In this document: positions 60,704 through 64,000 of the stretch, one piece after another
Layout of the letters: each line of letters opens with the position of its first letter
How positions within the stretch are numbered: position 1 is the stretch's first letter
NCBI GenBank assembly: GCA_964523895.1
Contig: CAZGBJ010000008.1
Span: 38,406 to 102,405, forward strand
Source: UBA7359 sp964523895
GTDB taxonomy: Bacteria > Pseudomonadota > Gammaproteobacteria > Eutrophobiales > Eutrophobiaceae
Direction: 5' to 3'
DNA: 64,000 nt
Notes under the pieces: model-generated
What the model was told of the DNA's origin: nothing
What the model saw: the letters and a program-made list of their open reading frames with translations, nothing else
Databases searched by the model: none
Made by a program: the position numbers and the translations under genes

Positions 60704-60743
60704 TTATATAAGTAAAGATATAATTATACAAGTAAAGATATAA
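60704..60743 (-). promoter_or_regulatory. Tandem palindromic operator of the higBA operon
   Basis: Two contiguous 20-bp units (60704-60723 and 60724-60743) differing at one base; minus-strand reading TTATATCTTTACTTGTATAA. Each has the dyad TTATA-N10-TATAA and overlaps the -10-like TATAAT of the promoter. Located 8 bp upstream of the higB start, so the HigA repressor would bind here. The operon partner pxpA–C runs the same way beyond it. Confidence 0.75.
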
Positions 60744-60759
60744 TTAATTAGGCTTAATA

Positions 60760-61689
60760 TTAACTTGAAAATAACGCATTAAGAAAACGATATTTCTCTT
60801 CCATGCATTGCCATGCCTTCTGCCGCGATACTGATAAGCAACTGACTTTATCCCCTGCTTTTAGTTGTCCAAGAAGTGTGAGATCAGCACTAATGACATT
60901 GGCAATTCTTGGATAACCACCAATGGTTTGACCATCAACCGAAGAAATTATCGGTAAACCGGAAGGAGGTACTTGAATACTGCCTTGCACCAATCCACTT
61001 GAAACAATACTCATCGGTGCATTAAGTGGCACAGCTTGTCCCTCCAAGCGCAAACCCATACGATTTGAGTCAACCGATATCGTATAGCTCGTATCATAAA
61101 ACGCAGCTAAACTTTCCTGTTCAAATTGCTCAGCTTCGAGCCCCTCGCAACAGCGCAATAGATAATTTCCACTAAACGTCGGTCGATACGCTTCAGGCAA
61201 GTCACGTAGTTCTACTTCTCGTGGTGAAACAATCTCTAAAACATCATTCTCCCCAAACTGACGCCCCTTATAACCACCAAATCCGGCCGTAAGGTGAGTT
61301 GCCTGACTGCCAAATAATGACTCGATATTAAATTCTCCGGCAACAGCAAGATAAGCCCTTGTCCCCTTTCGCAAACCCTTGAACGCTAAAACATCGCCTG
61401 AATTCACATGTATCGTTTCATTATTAAACACAGGCTTATCATTTAACGTCAAATCAAATTCAGCACCGCAAATAGCGATAGAAAGATTTTGCATAAACTC
61501 AATAGTAGGACCAACCAGCGTTACTTCTATTGCCGCCTGATTTATTGAATTAGAAACTAAGCAATTTGCCAACTGCAACGATAAGGGATCCATCGCGCCA
61601 CTTCTGGAAATGCCTTGATGCATAAAACCAAAACGACCTGCATCCTGAATACTGGTCTGCATGCCCGCTTTAATAAACTTAAGGCTCAT
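60760..61689 (-). CDS. pxpC: 5-oxoprolinase subunit C (biotin-dependent carboxyltransferase family)
   Basis: A 309-residue subunit of the ATP-dependent 5-oxoprolinase PxpABC, which opens 5-oxoproline to glutamate. Family signatures: IQDAGRFGFMHQGISRSGAMDPLSL near 15-39, SNRMGLRLEG near 205, LVQGSIQVPPSGLPIIS near 233 and VDGQTIGGYPRIANVISADL near 250. Overlaps pxpB by 4 bp. Often misnamed allophanate hydrolase or urea carboxylase subunit. Confidence 0.95.
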   Translation of the reverse strand: MSLKFIKAGMQTSIQDAGRFGFMHQGISRSGAMDPLSLQLANCLVSNSINQAAIEVTLVGPTIEFMQNLSIAICGAEFDLTLNDKPVFNNETIHVNSGDVLAFKGLRKGTRAYLAVAGEFNIESLFGSQATHLTAGFGGYKGRQFGENDVLEIVSPREVELRDLPEAYRPTFSGNYLLRCCEGLEAEQFEQESLAAFYDTSYTISVDSNRMGLRLEGQAVPLNAPMSIVSSGLVQGSIQVPPSGLPIISSVDGQTIGGYPRIANVISADLTLLGQLKAGDKVSCLSVSRQKAWQCMEEKYRFLNALFSS

Positions 61690-62408
61690 ATCTGTTCCTG
61701 GTCAACTTTTTCAAACTGTTCAATTGATATTGGAACAAACTGAATCTTATCGAGTGGTTGTGCGATAAAAGCTTGCTTAGCACTAGGATTGAAAATAGAA
61801 AGCGGTGTCTGACCAATGATATGCCAACCACCTGGACTCCCGACAGGATAAACCCCTGTTTGATTACCCCCTATCCCGACAGCACCCGCAGGAACATGCA
61901 GCGACGGTGTTTTTTTTCGAGGGCAATGTAATGGATCGGCAAGTCCACTTAAATAAAGAAATCCCGGTAAAAATCCAAGCATATTCACCAGATAAGTCGC
62001 TTGCGTATGCTGTTGTATCACCTCATCAACACTCAATTTGCAGTACTCAGCCAGAGACGATAAATCAGGAGCATAAGCACCTTGGTAACACACCGGTATT
62101 TCTATTACACGAGAAGTCGTTGTCGCTATATCATTGAAGCCATTATCAAGAATCGCTTTAATAGATGTTTCGATAGACTCAGGATCAATAGACTGACTAT
62201 CAAAACAAAGCGTCAGACTTTGATATGCCGGAATCGCTTCTATCAATGATTCTGAAAAAGTTGATTTATATTCTTCTGCTAAGGATAAGATATCGCGAGT
62301 TAAATCTTCACCCGCTTCGGCATCAAAAAAAAGTGTTATCGCGCTATCACCATTCCAATGAATCGATATATTAGGGACTGATGTATTGATATTCGACAGC
62401 GTGGTCAT
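61686..62408 (-). CDS. pxpB: 5-oxoprolinase subunit B (KipI-like)
   Basis: A 240-residue subunit: SIHWNGDSAITLFFD near the start, IPVCYQGAYAPDLSSLAEY near 108, the highly conserved VNMLGFLPGFLYLSGL near 150 and VGIGGNQTGVYPVGSPGGWHIIGQTPLSIF near 180-210. KipI/PxpB forms the heteromer with PxpC. Overlaps pxpA and pxpC by 4 bp on each side, so the operon is translationally coupled. Confidence 0.95.
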   Translation of the reverse strand: MTTLSNINTSVPNISIHWNGDSAITLFFDAEAGEDLTRDILSLAEEYKSTFSESLIEAIPAYQSLTLCFDSQSIDPESIETSIKAILDNGFNDIATTTSRVIEIPVCYQGAYAPDLSSLAEYCKLSVDEVIQQHTQATYLVNMLGFLPGFLYLSGLADPLHCPRKKTPSLHVPAGAVGIGGNQTGVYPVGSPGGWHIIGQTPLSIFNPSAKQAFIAQPLDKIQFVPISIEQFEKVDQEQI

Positions 62409-63172
62409 CCAACTGAAATACCATAGTTCTCAAACTCATGATGCAGTTCACGCGCAATTGTTAATGCATTTTCATTATCACCATGCAAACAAATGGTTTC
62501 GACCTTGGGAGATATCAATGCACCAGTTGAAGAGACAATAGGTTGTCCTTTAGCAAAGGCAAGTGCTTGTTGAATGCATTGGTTATTTTCTGTAATTACC
62601 GCACCCGGTTCCGAGCGAGATAACAAAGTGACTTCCGTTTCATAACGACGATCAATAAATCCTTCAGGAAGAAAATTGAGATTTTTATTTTCGCAAATGG
62701 ATTGAAACTGCCCTTGCGCCAAACCATAAAGTGTAATATCAGGAAATGCTTCAACAAAGTAATCAGCAATGACATTAGCAAGATCAATATCCTTTTCAAC
62801 ATCATTATATAGCGCACCATGCAATTTAATATGATTAAGCGTGGTATTATTTTCATTCACGGCACTAACAAACAAATCCAATTGTTCGCGTAAAGAATCA
62901 ACAACCTCATCTATAGAAAGAGTTAAGCTCTTCCGACCAAAATTTTCTTGATCAGGATAACCCGGATGCGCACCAATCTTTAACTTATGCTGCAATGCAT
63001 TCTTAATCGCATAATCAACAGTATTTACATTACCCGCATGACCACAACAGGCAATATTACAACTCGATAAATAAGGCATTAACAACGCATCATTATCACC
63101 ATCAAGCAAGGTACTGCCTTCACCTAGGTCACAATTAATATCAATAGTAAGTGCGTTGTTAGTTTTCTTCAT
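62405..63172 (-). CDS. pxpA: 5-oxoprolinase subunit A (LamB/YcsF family)
   Basis: A 255-residue subunit: IDINCDLGEG near residue 9-18, ISCNIACCGHAGNVNTVDYAI-like sequence near 33-55 (here SSCNIACCGHAGN), KIGAHPGYPDQENFGRKSL near 66-84, and VKLHGALYN near 120 with FIDRRYETE near 176. First gene of the pxpABC operon, driven from 63173-63290. Opens 5-oxoproline, a by-product of glutamine breakdown and peptide turnover. Confidence 0.95.
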   Translation of the reverse strand: MKKTNNALTIDINCDLGEGSTLLDGDNDALLMPYLSSCNIACCGHAGNVNTVDYAIKNALQHKLKIGAHPGYPDQENFGRKSLTLSIDEVVDSLREQLDLFVSAVNENNTTLNHIKLHGALYNDVEKDIDLANVIADYFVEAFPDITLYGLAQGQFQSICENKNLNFLPEGFIDRRYETEVTLLSRSEPGAVITENNQCIQQALAFAKGQPIVSSTGALISPKVETICLHGDNENALTIARELHHEFENYGISVG

Positions 63173-63292
63173 ACAAAGATAATTAAGAAAAGATTATTTA
63201 TACAGTTTCTTTAGACTTGATAAAAGGGCTACGACTCTTTTAACTCAACTTAAACAAGAATCAATCGAAACTGACCCTTTTAATCAACTAAA

Positions 63293-63937
63293 TTAATTCA
63301 CACGCCTTATCATTGGACGGGTTTCGACAGGCACATTCTTTAAAGCTGCGGCTAATGAATCAAAGTCCTCATGCAAAAAGATTATTTTTGGAGAAAACGA
63401 TGTCCACTTCCTGAAAACAACCGTGGCATGCTGTCCAAATATTGCTACGCCTTTTAATTTTCTTGTCCAGGCTATTTTAGACTCCCCGTCTTTTTTCCGA
63501 CAATAAACAATCGAATCGCCTTTAACGATATACTCAGCAATATAAGGCGCTTGATGCCGGGCTTCCTTAACACACTTCCCCGCTATTTTTTTACAGTTTT
63601 TATAGGCGTAATTCCTGCTCCAATTATAAATAGCATTATTAATTTTGGGTAAAAAATAAAATATCACACTTAAAATAAAAAAAGCGAATGCATAAAAATT
63701 GATATTAATCCAGACAGGACACCACTCAGGTGTTCGCCATATCACATAAAAACTCAGTAAGACTCCAAAAATACCAAGAATTAATCCAAGAATACGAATA
63801 ATAGGGATAACTTTTACAGATAAATAATTTGAGTTCCAACGATCACTATAAGACAAATGCTGATACAGCAGTATTTGATAAATCTCATCCTCAGCAGCGT
63901 CTATAAATGCCGAATCGATATTGCTCCTAATTTCCAT
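63293..63937 (-). CDS. Membrane protein, YcxB-like (start uncertain)
   Basis: A 214-residue protein with two adjacent membrane helices (about 48-68 and 76-95), followed by a soluble C-terminal domain (YIVKGDSIVYCRKKDGESKIAWTRKLKGVAIFGQHATVVFRKW) of the YcxB/PH-like type. The frame stays open upstream of ATG 63937 up to the window edge (63998), so the true start may be earlier or outside. The N-terminal frame before the ATG contains an imperfect palindrome, which makes that extension less likely to be coding. Confidence 0.65.
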   Translation of the reverse strand: MEIRSNIDSAFIDAAEDEIYQILLYQHLSYSDRWNSNYLSVKVIPIIRILGLILGIFGVLLSFYVIWRTPEWCPVWININFYAFAFFILSVIFYFLPKINNAIYNWSRNYAYKNCKKIAGKCVKEARHQAPYIAEYIVKGDSIVYCRKKDGESKIAWTRKLKGVAIFGQHATVVFRKWTSFSPKIIFLHEDFDSLAAALKNVPVETRPMIRRVN

Positions 63938-63950
63938 AATAAAACTTGGG

Positions 63951-63991
63951 GCTGTCCCAGATAATACATAAAATGTACTATCGAGGACAGC
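63951..63991. repeat. 41-bp imperfect palindrome upstream of the YcxB-like gene
   Basis: GCTGTCCCAGATAATACAT, AAA loop, then ATGTACTATCGAGGACAGC; arms match at 16 of 19 positions. It lies 14 bp upstream of ATG 63937. It may be an operator, a terminator for a gene outside the window or a repeat; it can also be read as coding DNA in the open frame. Confidence 0.55.
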
Positions 63992-64000
63992 ATGAGGAAG

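Noticed and set aside
60704..60743. CRISPR-like repeats
   Set aside because: Only two contiguous 20-bp units without spacers, and positioned as an operator; there are no cas genes.
1..64000. tRNA, rRNA or well-known riboswitch
   Set aside because: No tRNA cloverleaf, rRNA segment or known riboswitch core was recognised by eye in the intergenic gaps; a covariance-model search was not possible.

Overview
This window is chromosomal DNA from an AT-rich gammaproteobacterium. The evidence is the order hisC–pheA–(serC)–gyrA–mtnA–MTA deaminase (a pseudomonad-like arrangement), the pairs pyrC/rnt and ispD/ispF/ftsB, and the families YcgL, HspQ, DUF484, EfpL and FtsB, which are mostly gammaproteobacterial. 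I cannot name the genus. There are no rRNA or tRNA genes, no CRISPR array, no intact transposase and no prophage. Housekeeping genes are interrupted by small accessory cassettes, short inverted-repeat elements and a few decaying genes.

Layout. 1-7.6 kb: aromatic amino acid/histidine genes, gyrA and two methionine-salvage genes; serC, expected between pheA and gyrA, survives only as its last ~37 codons. 7.6-10.6 kb: accessory patch with a solitary HigA-type regulator, a DUF262/DUF1524 nuclease of the GmrSD/SspE type bracketed by a 21-bp inverted repeat, and a ParE-type toxin/antitoxin pair. 10.6-21.3 kb: rnt, pyrC, an aldo/keto reductase, purB, a secretin-like protein, purL and an Smr protein. 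21.3-27.1 kb: a DSF (diffusible signal factor) quorum-sensing locus, with rpfG and rpfC on the plus strand facing a desaturase gene and rpfF on the minus strand. 27.2-32.9 kb: ispF, ispD, ftsB, eno, kdsA, pyrG; a 164-bp MITE-like palindrome lies between eno and kdsA and supplies the kdsA stop codon. 33-46 kb: a ClC channel, fhs, an MFS exporter, HspQ, an AGCS symporter, asnS, tag and several uncharacterised proteins. 46-64 kb: a diguanylate cyclase, an RnfD-like/Sel1 fusion, arfB, a PepSY protein behind a sigma-54 promoter, a frameshifted efpL, a cold-shock gene, an FHA protein, DUF484, a higBA toxin/antitoxin operon with a tandem operator, and a pxpABC 5-oxoprolinase operon.

How the genes work together. 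The most notable system is the Rpf cluster. RpfF has two acidic residues spaced as in the Xanthomonas DSF synthase. RpfC is a five-helix hybrid kinase with an additional degenerate receiver domain. RpfG is a REC–HD-GYP protein expected to degrade c-di-GMP. A membrane fatty acid desaturase is apparently co-transcribed with rpfF, so the signal or its acyl precursor may carry an extra double bond. A diguanylate cyclase at 46-48 kb provides a possible opposing activity. Signs of genome erosion (serC remnant, efpL frameshift, kdsA tail replaced by a MITE end, dispersed repeats) suggest ongoing gene loss and small-element activity. Functions are inferred from residue patterns and gene context only; no database search was run.
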